In this document: positions 41,100 to 49,975 of the stretch, one piece after another
Layout: each line of letters begins with the position of its first letter
Numbering within the stretch: the stretch's first letter is position 1
Origin: an uncultured Clostridia bacterium
GTDB taxonomy: Bacteria; Bacillota; Clostridia; TANB77; CAG-508
DNA: 55,836 nt
Assembly (NCBI GenBank): GCA_948891265.1
Contig: CAQUBD010000011.1
Location: 1 to 55,836 of the forward strand
Reading direction: 5' to 3'
Notes under the pieces: generated by a model
What the model was told of the DNA's origin: nothing
What the model saw: the letters and a program-made list of their open reading frames with translations, nothing else
Database searches by the model: none
Position numbers and translations under genes: made by a program

Positions 41100-41861
41100 T
41101 TAACTATTTTTGTTAATAAAATTACTTGCAATTGTTTTTATTTCATTTATTTTTCCTTCATTTACTTTACTGAATTTAAATCGTTCTAATATTTCATTTA
41201 TATAATTTCTTTCTTTTATTATTTTAAAGGTTTCTCTAAAATTAATATCAAATATAAAAGAAATAACATTTATAACTTCGTTAATATTTGGTTCTTTGTT
41301 ATTATTTTTCTTTCTTTTTATTTGTTTATTTTCTTTAAATTCCTTTTCTACATTTTGTGATATTTTTGTTTTACCTATTTGATTTTCTAATCCATTCCAA
41401 AACATTGTTACAGCCTCATAAAATATATCTAGTTTATCAGCATCTCTAATTATTTTTGCAAATAATAATTCTTTTTCACTTAGTCCTTCTTCTATTTTAT
41501 ATTTATTATGATTTTTTATTGCTATTTGTATTAATTTATCATATTCACTAGTTTTAATATATTTTCTCATATCTTTTTCTAATATTTCCAAAGCATAATC
41601 TCCATGATCAAAACTATCTAAATCTCTAAAAGTTTTAAATTGTGTATACTGTTGAAATCTTGCTATATCATGTAATAATCCTATTAAAGCTGCTAATTCT
41701 ACTTCTTCTTGCGTTAGTTTTAGCTTTGTTGCAATTTCTTCTGAAATTTTCATTACTCTTAAAGAATGTGTTTTCTTATTTTCAATATGTTCTTCTTTTA
41801 AATCAAATTTTTCCACATATTTGATGAATTCTCTCTTTGCATTTTCTAAATCTATACCCAT
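41100..41861 (-). CDS. HD-domain phosphohydrolase
   Basis: About 253 residues. HSLRVMKISEEIA, LIGLLHDIARFQQY and FDHGDYALEIL give the H...HD...D metal site of HD-type phosphohydrolases; RDADKLDIFYEAV adds the last acidic residue. Substrate unknown; possibly a nucleotidase, which would suit the thymidine kinase gene behind it. I start at MGIDLENAK (41861) a few bases after AGGTGA; the GTG at 41870 is part of that site. Confidence 0.85.
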   Translation of the reverse strand: MGIDLENAKREFIKYVEKFDLKEEHIENKKTHSLRVMKISEEIATKLKLTQEEVELAALIGLLHDIARFQQYTQFKTFRDLDSFDHGDYALEILEKDMRKYIKTSEYDKLIQIAIKNHNKYKIEEGLSEKELLFAKIIRDADKLDIFYEAVTMFWNGLENQIGKTKISQNVEKEFKENKQIKRKKNNNKEPNINEVINVISFIFDINFRETFKIIKERNYINEILERFKFSKVNEGKINEIKTIASNFINKNS

Positions 41862-42056
41862 CATTATCACCTGTTTGGTATTCTATCATACTATTTTTTA
41901 TTTTTAAAGTAGTATTTTTAAATTTATATATTTAATATTATACTAGCCTTACTATTCACAGTCATACTATTTAAAGTACGCACAGGGTAATCATTGTTTA
42001 AAGCTATGAATTGTACCTTCAAGTAAGAATTTTTAACTAAAATGTAATAAAAATTC

Positions 42057-42085
42057 TTGAAATGCCTACATATTTGTTATATAAT
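42057..42085 (+). promoter_or_regulatory. Promoter of leuS
   Basis: TTGAAA (42057-42062), 17 bases, TATAAT (42080-42085), leaving a ~115-nt leader. The rest of the gene-free stretch 41871-42056 shows nothing I can name. Confidence 0.75.
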
Positions 42086-42106
42086 ACTATCCATAAGTGA
42101 AGAAAA

Positions 42107-42174
42107 TGAGAGGAGAAATAAGGTTGAAAAATAATTGGCATTTGGCTAGGTAAATATCCAATTCTTTTCCAACC
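42107..42174 (+). promoter_or_regulatory. Structured leuS leader with possible leader peptide
   Basis: GGTTGAAAAATAATTGG (42122-42138) pairs with CCAATTCTTTTCCAACC (42158-42174), an imperfect long hairpin. A short frame from ATG 42107, or from TTG 42125 behind GAGAGGAG, encodes MRGEIRLKNNWHLAR and stops inside the hairpin loop. This resembles an attenuator layout, but only two Leu codons are present, so it is speculative. Confidence 0.35.
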
Positions 42175-42208
42175 AGATTTGTGCCTAAGAAAGGAATGAG
42201 ATTAAAAT

Positions 42209-45025
42209 ATGACATATAATTTTACAGAAATAGAAAAAAAATGGCAAAAATATTGGGATGAAAACAAAACATTTTACACAGATGTATGGGACTTTTCAAA
42301 ACCAAAATACTATGCACTAGATATGTTCCCATATCCATCAGGACAAGGTCTACATGTTGGACATCCAGAAGGATATACAGCAACAGATATAGTATCAAGA
42401 ATGAAAAGAATGCAAGGATATAATGTTCTTCATCCAATGGGATGGGATGCATTTGGATTACCTGCTGAACAATATGCTATAAAAACAGGAAATCATCCAG
42501 CAGTATTTACAAGAGCAAATATAGAAACATTTAAAAGACAATTAAAAATGCTTGGTCTTTCATTTGACTGGGATAAAGAATTTGCAACATGTGATGAAGA
42601 TTATTACAAATGGACTCAATGGATTTTCAGCCAATTGTATAAAGATGGTTTAGCAAAACTTATTGAAATGCCTGTTAACTGGTGTGAAGAATTAGGATGT
42701 GTTTTATCTAATGATGAAGTTATCAATGGAAAAAGCGAAAGAGGTGGTTTCCCTGTTGTTCGTAAGAATATGAAACAATGGGTTTTAGATATTCCAAAAT
42801 ATGCTGATAAATTAATAGATAATTTAGATGATTTAGATTGGCCAGAATCTACAAAAGAAATTGAAAGAAATTGGATCGGTCGATCAGTTGGAGCTGAAGT
42901 AAAATTCAAAGTTGCAAAATGTGAAAATTTAGAATTTACAGTATTTACAACCAGACCTGATACTTTATTTGGAGCAACTTATTGTGTTCTTTCTCCAGAG
43001 CATGAATTAGTACAAAAAATCACTACTCCTGAGCAAAGACAAGCTATTGAAAATTATATTAAACAAGCTGCTTCAAAATCAGATTTAGAGAGAACTGAAT
43101 TAAATAAAGAGAAGACTGGTGTATTTACTGGTAGTTACGCAATTAATCCTGTTAATGGTAAAGAAATTCCAATTTGGATTTCAGATTATGTCTTAGTTAC
43201 TTATGGTACAGGTGCTATTATGGCTGTTCCAGCTCATGACCAAAGAGATTATGAATTTGCTACAAAATTTAATATACCAATCATACAAGTTCTAGAAGAA
43301 GAAACTGGAAAACCAAATGAAAATGAATTTGCTAAAAATTCAATTGTAGCAATTGTATATGACGAAACTACTGAAAAATATTTAACTATAAACTGGCATA
43401 AAAATGGTGGAAGATTATTTATTGGTGGAACAAGAAAAGAAAATGAAACTGCTTTAGAATGTGCAATTAGAGAAATAGCAGAAGAAACAGGATACACTGA
43501 TATTGAATTAATAAAAGAATTGCCTCAAATTCATCATCACTATTATGCATATAATAAAGACAAATATTTTGCTATTAACTCTACAGGGCTTTTATTTAAA
43601 TTAAAAAGCTCTAAGAAGATTAATCAAAATCTAGATGCAGACGAAAATTTTGATGTTGAATGGGTCTCAAAAGATTTTATAAGAGAAATAAAAGATGAAT
43701 TACATAGCAAAACATTTGAATATTCTGAAAACCCTGGTGCAATGACAGGCGACGGTTTGCACATTAACTCTGACTTCTTGAATGGATTAAATAAAGAAGA
43801 TGCTATCAATAAAATAATTGCATGGTTAGAAGATAATCATATTGGAAATAAAAAAGTAAATTATAAATTAAGAGAATGGATATTTGCAAGACAGCGTTAT
43901 TGGGGTGAACCAATTCCAATTGTTTATGATGAAGATGGCAACTCTTATGTTTTACCTGATTCTGAACTACCTTTAGTATTACCAGAACTTGAAGATTACA
44001 GTCCATCAAAATCTGGAGCTTCTCCTTTAGATAAAGCAACAGATTGGGTTAACACTATTTTAGATGGAAAATCTGTAAAAAGAGAAACTAGTACAATGCC
44101 AGGAGCTGCTGGATCTAGTTGGTATTTCTTAAGATATATTGATCCTAAAAATACTGACGAATTTGCAAGTCAAGAATTATTAAAACATTGGATGCCTGTT
44201 GATTTATATATGGGTGGTCCAGAACATGCTGTTGGACATTTATTATATTCAAGATTTTGGAATCAATATTTATTTGACAAAGGTTTATCACCTGTAAAAG
44301 AACCATTTGCTAAACTTCGTCATCAAGGTATGATATTAGGACCAAATGGAGAAAAAATGAGTAAATCTAAAGGAAATGTTATTAATCCTGATGATATGGT
44401 TAAGGAATTTGGTGCAGATGCCTTAAGAGTTTATGAAATGTTTATGGGACCTATAGATGCTGCCAAACCTTGGGATCCAAATGGAATTGATGGTTCTAAA
44501 AAATTCTTAGATAAAGTTTGGAGATTATATACTGAATCTGGAAAAATTAAAAATGCTGAAAATAAAAATCTTGAAAGAGCTTATCACTTTACAGTTAAAA
44601 AAGTTACTAATGATTATGAAACAATGAACTTTAACACTGCTATTTCTCAAATGATGATTTTTATAAATGCTGTTAATAAAGAAGATGTTTTTCCAACTGA
44701 ATATGCAGAAGGATTCTTGAAATTATTAAATCCTGTTGCTCCACATATTACTGAAGAATTATGGAATACAGCTTTAGGATATAATAATACTATTAGTTAT
44801 GAAAAATGGCCTGAATATGATGAAGCAAAAACTATTAATGATGAAATTACTTTACCTATTCAATTTAATGGAAAATTAAAGACAACTATAACAATTTCCT
44901 TAGATGAAGATGAATCTTCTGTTAAAGAAAAGGTTCATAATGCAATTGACTCTAAATTAGATGGGAAAAATATAGTTAAAGAGATTTATGTTAAAAATAA
45001 AATTTATAATATTGTTGTGAAATAA
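42209..45025 (+). CDS. leuS: Leucine-tRNA ligase with inserted Nudix domain
   Basis: 938 residues, class Ia synthetase. HVGH in YPSGQGLHVGHPEGYTATD is the HIGH motif; KMSKS lies near residue 716. The CP1 editing domain shows TTRPDTLFGATYCVL and YGTGAIMAVPAHDQRDYEFA (about 332-351) with the editing Asp. Between FNIPIIQVLEEETG and GDGLHINSDFL (about 514), where usual LeuRS has only a short link, about 130-140 residues form a Nudix domain: the box G-x5-E-x7-REIAEETGY starts at about residue 407 and is complete. Ordinary bacterial LeuRS has 800-870 residues. A good promoter and leader precede it. Confidence 0.96.
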   Translation: MTYNFTEIEKKWQKYWDENKTFYTDVWDFSKPKYYALDMFPYPSGQGLHVGHPEGYTATDIVSRMKRMQGYNVLHPMGWDAFGLPAEQYAIKTGNHPAVFTRANIETFKRQLKMLGLSFDWDKEFATCDEDYYKWTQWIFSQLYKDGLAKLIEMPVNWCEELGCVLSNDEVINGKSERGGFPVVRKNMKQWVLDIPKYADKLIDNLDDLDWPESTKEIERNWIGRSVGAEVKFKVAKCENLEFTVFTTRPDTLFGATYCVLSPEHELVQKITTPEQRQAIENYIKQAASKSDLERTELNKEKTGVFTGSYAINPVNGKEIPIWISDYVLVTYGTGAIMAVPAHDQRDYEFATKFNIPIIQVLEEETGKPNENEFAKNSIVAIVYDETTEKYLTINWHKNGGRLFIGGTRKENETALECAIREIAEETGYTDIELIKELPQIHHHYYAYNKDKYFAINSTGLLFKLKSSKKINQNLDADENFDVEWVSKDFIREIKDELHSKTFEYSENPGAMTGDGLHINSDFLNGLNKEDAINKIIAWLEDNHIGNKKVNYKLREWIFARQRYWGEPIPIVYDEDGNSYVLPDSELPLVLPELEDYSPSKSGASPLDKATDWVNTILDGKSVKRETSTMPGAAGSSWYFLRYIDPKNTDEFASQELLKHWMPVDLYMGGPEHAVGHLLYSRFWNQYLFDKGLSPVKEPFAKLRHQGMILGPNGEKMSKSKGNVINPDDMVKEFGADALRVYEMFMGPIDAAKPWDPNGIDGSKKFLDKVWRLYTESGKIKNAENKNLERAYHFTVKKVTNDYETMNFNTAISQMMIFINAVNKEDVFPTEYAEGFLKLLNPVAPHITEELWNTALGYNNTISYEKWPEYDEAKTINDEITLPIQFNGKLKTTITISLDEDESSVKEKVHNAIDSKLDGKNIVKEIYVKNKIYNIVVK

Positions 45026-45034
45026 AAATTTAAT

Positions 45035-45072
45035 ACCCTATTGAATTTAAAAGTTCAATAGGGTCTTTTTTG
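45035..45072 (+). terminator. Terminator of leuS
   Basis: ACCCTATTGAA / TTCAATAGGGT followed by CTTTTTT. Confidence 0.9.
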
Positions 45073-45076
45073 AAAT

Positions 45077-45613
45077 TTAGTACGCTTGAACTTTTGAATT
45101 TAAATAATAGATTTTATCTGCATGTTTATCTATTTTGTTTTCAATTGATTCTAATTTGTTTTCTACTGAATCAAATTTTTCAGAGTGTGACGTAACTACA
45201 TCTAGCAAGATTTGCAGTTTTTCTCCATGATTTTGTTCGATTTTTGCTACTGTTTGACTTAACTTTCTTAATTCATTATTAGTTTCATTTTGTTTTTCCT
45301 CTAGATTATCCATTCTACTAATTAATGAATCTTGCCCTTTAAATAATTGTTCTTGACCTTCTTCTAACTTTCCTACTCGTCCAATTAGTTGTTCTTGGCC
45401 TTCTTTTAAGTCCATCAAGATTTGATCTCTTTCTTCTCCTTTCGTCTTTAAATCCATTAAGATTTGATCTCTTTCTTCTCCTTTCGTCTTTAGATCCATT
45501 AAGATTTGATCTCTTTCTTCTCCTTTCGTCTTTAGATCCATTAAGATTTGATCTCTTTCTTCTCCTTTCGTCTTTAAGTCTATTAGGATTTGATCTCTTT
45601 CTTCTTGAGTCAT
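45077..45613 (-). CDS. Coiled-coil protein with five 14-residue repeats
   Basis: 178 residues. Residues 4-73 are five tandem copies of EERDQILMDLKTKG (first with Ile, last ending KEGQ), followed by EGQEQL-type repeats and long helical heptads to the end. No signal or membrane segment. It probably forms a long parallel coiled coil; function unknown. GGGAGGGAAGAAGT precedes the ATG. The 42-bp DNA repeat is nearly identical between copies, so the number of units may vary among strains. Confidence 0.75.
   Translation of the reverse strand: MTQEERDQILIDLKTKGEERDQILMDLKTKGEERDQILMDLKTKGEERDQILMDLKTKGEERDQILMDLKEGQEQLIGRVGKLEEGQEQLFKGQDSLISRMDNLEEKQNETNNELRKLSQTVAKIEQNHGEKLQILLDVVTSHSEKFDSVENKLESIENKIDKHADKIYYLNSKVQAY
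45395..45604 (-). repeat. 42-bp tandem repeat, five units, in frame
   Basis: Five consecutive 42-bp units inside the coiled-coil gene, differing by a few bases; each encodes one 14-residue, two-heptad turn. Confidence 0.9.
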
Positions 45614-45750
45614 ACTTCTTCCCTCCCTTCCATTTATTTTTTATTCAGTTCTTTAAAAACTGTATTATCATTATACAATATTACCCTATTGGTGTCAATA
45701 AAAACTTTTCGACATACTTCGACATATATGACATAAACCTAATGTGTTTG

Positions 45751-45820
45751 AATTATAGGAAAATTTATAGAAGATATAATTAAACATTTATGCAGAAAAT
45801 AAAACTTTTCTATAATATAA
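45751..45820 (+). repeat. Tail-hairpin copy of the GAACAAAA-family repeat (H)
   Basis: ATTATAGGAAAATTT...TTTTCTATAATATA matches the third hairpin of copy B (6737-6803), including an interior ATATAATTAAACATTTAT. Hairpins 1 and 2 are absent. Confidence 0.6.
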
Positions 45821-45822
45821 AA

Positions 45823-45848
45823 AATACTAGAATATAATTTCTAGTATT
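45823..45848 (-). terminator. Terminator of the ferredoxin gene
   Basis: AATACTAGAA / TTCTAGTATT just after the stop on the minus strand. Confidence 0.7.
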
Positions 45849-45861
45849 CTGTATATTAATA

Positions 45862-46032
45862 TTATTCTTCAACTGGTGCTTCAACTGGGCAAACGCCTTG
45901 ACAAGTACCACAAGATATACATGCAGATTGATCTATAACAAATCTTTCATCCCCTTTTGAAATACATCCTACTGGACATTCTGCAGCACATGCTCCACAA
46001 GATATACATTTATCTGTAATTTTATATGCCAT
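45862..46032 (-). CDS. 2[4Fe-4S] ferredoxin
   Basis: 56 residues with two CxxCxxCxxxCP clusters: CISCGACAAECPVGC and CISCGTCQGVCPVEA. It is the small clostridial electron carrier that serves pyruvate:ferredoxin oxidoreductase and hydrogenase. GGGAGGTGATTATA precedes the ATG. Monocistronic with its own terminator. Confidence 0.95.
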   Translation of the reverse strand: MAYKITDKCISCGACAAECPVGCISKGDERFVIDQSACISCGTCQGVCPVEAPVEE

Positions 46033-46092
46033 TATAATCACCTCCCTAAACTTTCATTAATCATCTATTATTTAATTATATGTATATTTTGA

Positions 46093-47010
46093 TTAATTTT
46101 CACTATTCATTATTTTTTTATCTTCTTGTTCTAGTTTTTCAAGTTCTTCTAATTCCTTTCTATTTTTAATTTCCTCTTCATTTATTTGCTCTTTATCTAC
46201 ATCTTTTATTATCTTTATATCTTTTGCATCATACTTTTTGTATGAATATCCATCTTCATTTTTAAATTTTACTCTTAGTCTTTCTTTTAATATTTCTATA
46301 CTATCAACTTCCCCTTCACCATCTTCTGTCTTAACTATAGCCCCTATATTAGGAAGCCTTTGTAATTTTTCTTCATAAACATCATTTTCATATTTCAAGC
46401 AACACATTAATCTTCCACAATTTCCAGATATCTTTGATGGATTTAATGATATGTTTTGCTCTTTTGCCATTTTTATTGATACTGTCTCAAAATCACTTAA
46501 AAAAGAACAACAACATAATTCTCTTCCACAAACTCCATTTCCACCTATTCTCTTTACTTCATCTCTAACCCCTATTTGTCTTAACTCTATTCTAGTTTTA
46601 TATATGGCAGCTAAATCTCTTACTAAATCTCTAAAGTCAATCCTTCCATCTGCAGTAAAATAGAACAATATCTTACTATTATCAAATTTGCATTCAACTT
46701 CTGTAAGCGTCATATCCAATTTATGCTCTTTTATTTTTTGTTTACATACATCAATAGCTTCTTTTTCTATTTTCTTGCACTCCTCATGTCTTTTTATATC
46801 TTTATAAGTTGCTAATCTTAGTACCTTTTTAAGTGGTGCTACTATCTTGTCATCTTCTACATATCTATTAGGAATTAATACTTCTGCATATTCTTCTCCT
46901 TGTGCTGTTTCTACAATTATATTATCTCCTTTTTTTACTTTTAATCCTTTAGGATTAAAAAAGTATATTTTTCCTAATTTCTTAAATCTTATTCCTATTA
47001 TATTTTTCAA
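46093..47010 (-). CDS. ricT: PSP1-domain protein RicT (YaaT)
   Basis: About 305 residues. The PSP1 C-terminal domain with the Cys-rich GRELCCCSFLSDF and GNCGRLMCCLKYE segments identifies RicT, part of the RicAFT complex that works with RNase Y on mRNA maturation and affects sporulation. It starts with TTG (47010), about ten bases after GAAGGGAAG; no ATG with a binding site is near. The delta' gene lies upstream, the same holB-yaaT order as in Bacillus. Confidence 0.93.
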   Translation of the reverse strand: MKNIIGIRFKKLGKIYFFNPKGLKVKKGDNIIVETAQGEEYAEVLIPNRYVEDDKIVAPLKKVLRLATYKDIKRHEECKKIEKEAIDVCKQKIKEHKLDMTLTEVECKFDNSKILFYFTADGRIDFRDLVRDLAAIYKTRIELRQIGVRDEVKRIGGNGVCGRELCCCSFLSDFETVSIKMAKEQNISLNPSKISGNCGRLMCCLKYENDVYEEKLQRLPNIGAIVKTEDGEGEVDSIEILKERLRVKFKNEDGYSYKKYDAKDIKIIKDVDKEQINEEEIKNRKELEELEKLEQEDKKIMNSEN

Positions 47011-47148
47011 AATTGTATCTTCCCTTCTATTTTCTCTGTTTATCTTAATCTTAATTGATGTTAAAATGGTTGCTGCTCATTTGTAGAATAGTTATACAAC
47101 TTCTCTTCCATCAGCTATATTAACTTTGCTCTGTTGAACTTTATTTTA

Positions 47149-48040
47149 TCAATTAATTGCTTCCCATAATTTGAATAATAAATTATCTATACTCATATCA
47201 TAATTTGCATTTAATTTTATTCTTTTTTTCGTTTCTTCTACTATCTTTATACAGTTTGCATATTTGCATGACTTTTTTGCTAATTCTATAAGTACTATGT
47301 TCATATAATCAAGCATTTCATATTTTTCATCTTTTGTTTTATATAACACATCTGCCATATTTAAAATATCAATTTTGTCACTACTTTCTATATTATATAT
47401 TATCTGCTCTATTTTTTCATATTCTTCTTGTTTATCTTTTAATTTAATTGCTTTTCCTATACTACCTTGAAAAGCATCTATCTTTATTTTACTATTTATT
47501 TCTATTTGATAATTTTGTTGCAAATATTTTTTTATATCATCATTTAATATTTTATCAAAATGTATTATCATACATCTTGATTTTATAGTGCTAAGAAATG
47601 TATTTTCATTTGAACCTATTAAGATTATTGTAACAAACTCTGGTGGTTCCTCTAATGTTTTTAATAAACAGTTTTGGGCTTCTCCGTGTCATTTTATCAC
47701 TGTCATTTATTATATATACTTTTTTATTTGATATTATTGGTTTCTCTAATACTTTACTTTGAAATTCTCTTATTTGCTCTATTTTTAAACTATTTCCATC
47801 TGGTTCTATTATTTTAAAATCCGGATTATTATCTGTATCAAATTCTATACAAGATTTACAATTATTACAATATTTGTCATGGCCATTGCATAAAATCATT
47901 TTTGCAAGTTCTTTTGCAATTAACTTTTTTCCAATTCCTTCTGTTCCTATAAATAAATAACTATGAGACGTTTTATTTGTTTTAACAGAATTTTCTAATA
48001 GTTTCTTTATTTTTTCATTTCCTAATATGTTGTTAAACAT
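47149..48040 (-). CDS. holB: DNA polymerase III delta' subunit, split by a CGG-A frameshift
   Basis: The first part (48040 to about 47684) has the clamp-loader AAA+ fold: HSYLFIGTEGIGKKLIAKEL, a zinc Cys cluster (CNNCKSCIEF) and VYIINDSDKMT. At 47686-47683 the zero-frame codon is CGG followed by A. Skipping the C gives GEAQNCLLKTLEEPPEFVT, the highly conserved continuation, then sensor-type and C-terminal domains to 47149. Without a shift the product ends after 144 residues without the LEEPP motif. delta' is needed for clamp loading, and I see no other copy, so a real null mutation is unlikely. Either a +1 frameshift is used or the sequence has an error. Confidence 0.85.
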
Positions 48041-48079
48041 CCTACACCTCTTTTATTGCTTTAGATGAGTATTAATAAA

Positions 48080-48721
48080 CTAATTTATTTTTCCAAATAA
48101 ATTTAAAGGCCATATTCTAATCCAAACTTTACTTTCTATTTTTTCAAGTGGTATACATCCAAATGCTCTGCAGTCTGTACTATGTGTCCTATTATCTCCC
48201 ATTGCAAATACACTGTTTTCTGGTACTATAAAATCATCAAATCCTGCAATTCCTATATCTGTTATAATTCCAGATTGTAAGTAATCTTCTTCTAATATCT
48301 CACCATTTATATATACTTTTCCATCCTTAATTTCTACATGTTCTCCTGGTAATCCAATTACTCTTTTAATATAACTATCTTTTCCTATCTCTAGTACATA
48401 ATATTTAAATTTAGCTAATATTCCTGTTGGTTCATTTTCATATTTTGCTATTGGATTTGATTGATCTACTTGTGATTGAGAAGAATATGTTTTTTTGCTA
48501 GGTGCCTCAAAAGTTATAATGTCACCTCTTTTAGGTAATTTCTTAGTAGTTCTTCCCCATCTATTAAGCCATAATCTCTGTCCTTCTATTAATGTTGGCT
48601 TCATAGATACTTGTTGTACTATTGTTGGCGTTCCTATATAGTATCTAAATACTAATGCTAACACCACCGCTATTATAATACAGTATAACCATTCTAATAT
48701 ATCTTTTAATTTTGAATTCAT
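48080..48721 (-). CDS. lepB: Signal peptidase I
   Basis: 213 residues. An N-terminal membrane span (LYCIIIAVVLALVFRYYIG) is followed by the catalytic Ser in QVSMKPTLIEGQRL, the Lys in SYIKRVIGLPGEHVEI and the box GDNRTHSTDCRAFG. It removes signal peptides at the outer face of the membrane. AATAGGAGAGATACAA precedes the ATG. Confidence 0.95.
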   Translation of the reverse strand: MNSKLKDILEWLYCIIIAVVLALVFRYYIGTPTIVQQVSMKPTLIEGQRLWLNRWGRTTKKLPKRGDIITFEAPSKKTYSSQSQVDQSNPIAKYENEPTGILAKFKYYVLEIGKDSYIKRVIGLPGEHVEIKDGKVYINGEILEEDYLQSGIITDIGIAGFDDFIVPENSVFAMGDNRTHSTDCRAFGCIPLEKIESKVWIRIWPLNLFGKIN

Positions 48722-48825
48722 TTGTATCTCTCCTATTTAACTTATTAAACTTTATATATTATACATTAATTCATTCTAATTATCAATAAAAAATAGATAT
48801 TTATTAAAAAAATTACTAAAATCAA

Positions 48826-48854
48826 TTGACAAATCAGCTTTTTTGTATTAAAAT
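48826..48854 (+). promoter_or_regulatory. Promoter of rplM-rpsI
   Basis: TTGACA (48826-48831), 17 bases, TAAAAT (48849-48854). The leader of about 100 nt contains CTCCCCGG and a purine-rich end, possibly an L13-type leader, though I cannot confirm the fold. Confidence 0.7.
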
Positions 48855-48964
48855 ATTTTAGTAATTATGTTAAAATATGGTTTAAATATAAAACTTCTCC
48901 CCGGTAGTTTTAATTTAAATTCATATAAAAAATAAATATAATAAATAGGAGGGTAATTATTACC

Positions 48965-49402
48965 ATGAATAATACAACATATAGCCCAAAAAAGGCTGAA
49001 ATAGAAAGTAAATGGTACATAATTGATGCAGCAAATAAACCATTAGGTAGAGTTGCAACAGAAGCTGCAAAATTATTAAGAGGAAAACATAAACCAACAT
49101 ATACACCAAATATTGATACAGGTGATCATGTTATAATTTTAAATGTAAAAGATGTTATATTAACAGGAAGTAAATTAGACCAAAAAATGTATAGACATCA
49201 TTCAGGTTACATTGGTGGAATGAAAGAAACACCAGCAAGAGTAATGTTAGAAAAAAATCCAGAAAAAGCTATGACATTAGCTGTTAAAGGAATGTTACCA
49301 CACAATTCTTTAGGAAGAGCTCAACTTAAAAAATTAAGAGTTTATGCTGGAAATGAGCATGAAAATCAAGCACAAAAACCAGAAGTATGGGAGGTAAAAT
49401 AA
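48965..49402 (+). CDS. rplM: 50S ribosomal protein L13
   Basis: 145 residues; KWYIIDAANKPLGRVATEAA, NIDTGDHVIILN and VKGMLPHNSLGRAQLKKLRV are typical L13. Forms an operon with rpsI, one base apart. AGGAGGGTAATTATTACC precedes the ATG with slightly long spacing. Confidence 0.97.
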   Translation: MNNTTYSPKKAEIESKWYIIDAANKPLGRVATEAAKLLRGKHKPTYTPNIDTGDHVIILNVKDVILTGSKLDQKMYRHHSGYIGGMKETPARVMLEKNPEKAMTLAVKGMLPHNSLGRAQLKKLRVYAGNEHENQAQKPEVWEVK

Positions 49403-49403
49403 A

Positions 49404-49805
49404 ATGGCTAAATCAGAAAAAATAATTTATGCTGGTACAGGTAGAAGAAAATCTTCAATTGCCAGAGTTAGATTAGTAGAAGGTTCTGGAAAAATAACAA
49501 TCAATGGTAAAGATATTGATGAATTTTTCGGATTAGAAACTTTAAAAGTTATAGTAAGACAACCACTTACAGTTACAAATACAACTGATAAATATGATGT
49601 TATTTGTAAAGTATCAGGTGGTGGATTTACAGGTCAAGCTGGTGCAATCAGACATGGTATTGCTAGAGCATTAAATGAAGCAAATAGTGAATTTAGATCT
49701 GCTTTAAAAACAAACGGATTCTTAACAAGAGATCCTAGAATGAAAGAAAGAAAAAAATACGGTCTTAAAAAAGCTAGAAAAGCACCACAATTTTCAAAGA
49801 GATAA
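49404..49805 (+). CDS. rpsI: 30S ribosomal protein S9
   Basis: 133 residues; YAGTGRRKSSIARVRLVEG and the C-terminal RKKYGLKKARKAPQFSKR that reaches the decoding centre. TGGGAGGTAAAATAAA, inside the end of rplM, is the binding site. No CGG is used in this Arg-rich protein; its Arg codons are AGA. Confidence 0.97.
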   Translation: MAKSEKIIYAGTGRRKSSIARVRLVEGSGKITINGKDIDEFFGLETLKVIVRQPLTVTNTTDKYDVICKVSGGGFTGQAGAIRHGIARALNEANSEFRSALKTNGFLTRDPRMKERKKYGLKKARKAPQFSKR

Positions 49806-49850
49806 TTACAAGCCCTGGGTGGGCAAGAGGCAAGAAGCCTATCTATATAC

Positions 49851-49884
49851 AAAGCGGTAATCTATTTAGATTACTGCTTTTCTT
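49851..49884 (+). terminator. Terminator of rplM-rpsI
   Basis: AAAGCGGTAATC / GATTACTGCTTTT followed by T's. Confidence 0.85.
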
Positions 49885-49947
49885 TTATTTATACGAAAGT
49901 CATTAAAAGTTGTTAAAAGCTGTCAAAAGCGACTAGCTAATATACAT

Positions 49948-49974
49948 TAAAAAAGCCCCATAGGGACTTTTTTT
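49948..49974 (-). terminator. Terminator of the YkuD/PASTA gene
   Basis: AAAAAGCCC / GGGACTTTTT with T runs on both strands. Confidence 0.7.
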
Positions 49975-49975
49975 A

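Noticed and set aside
45395..45604. Possible CRISPR array
   Set aside because: The repeats are contiguous, in frame and without unique spacers. No other regularly spaced direct repeats or cas genes were seen.
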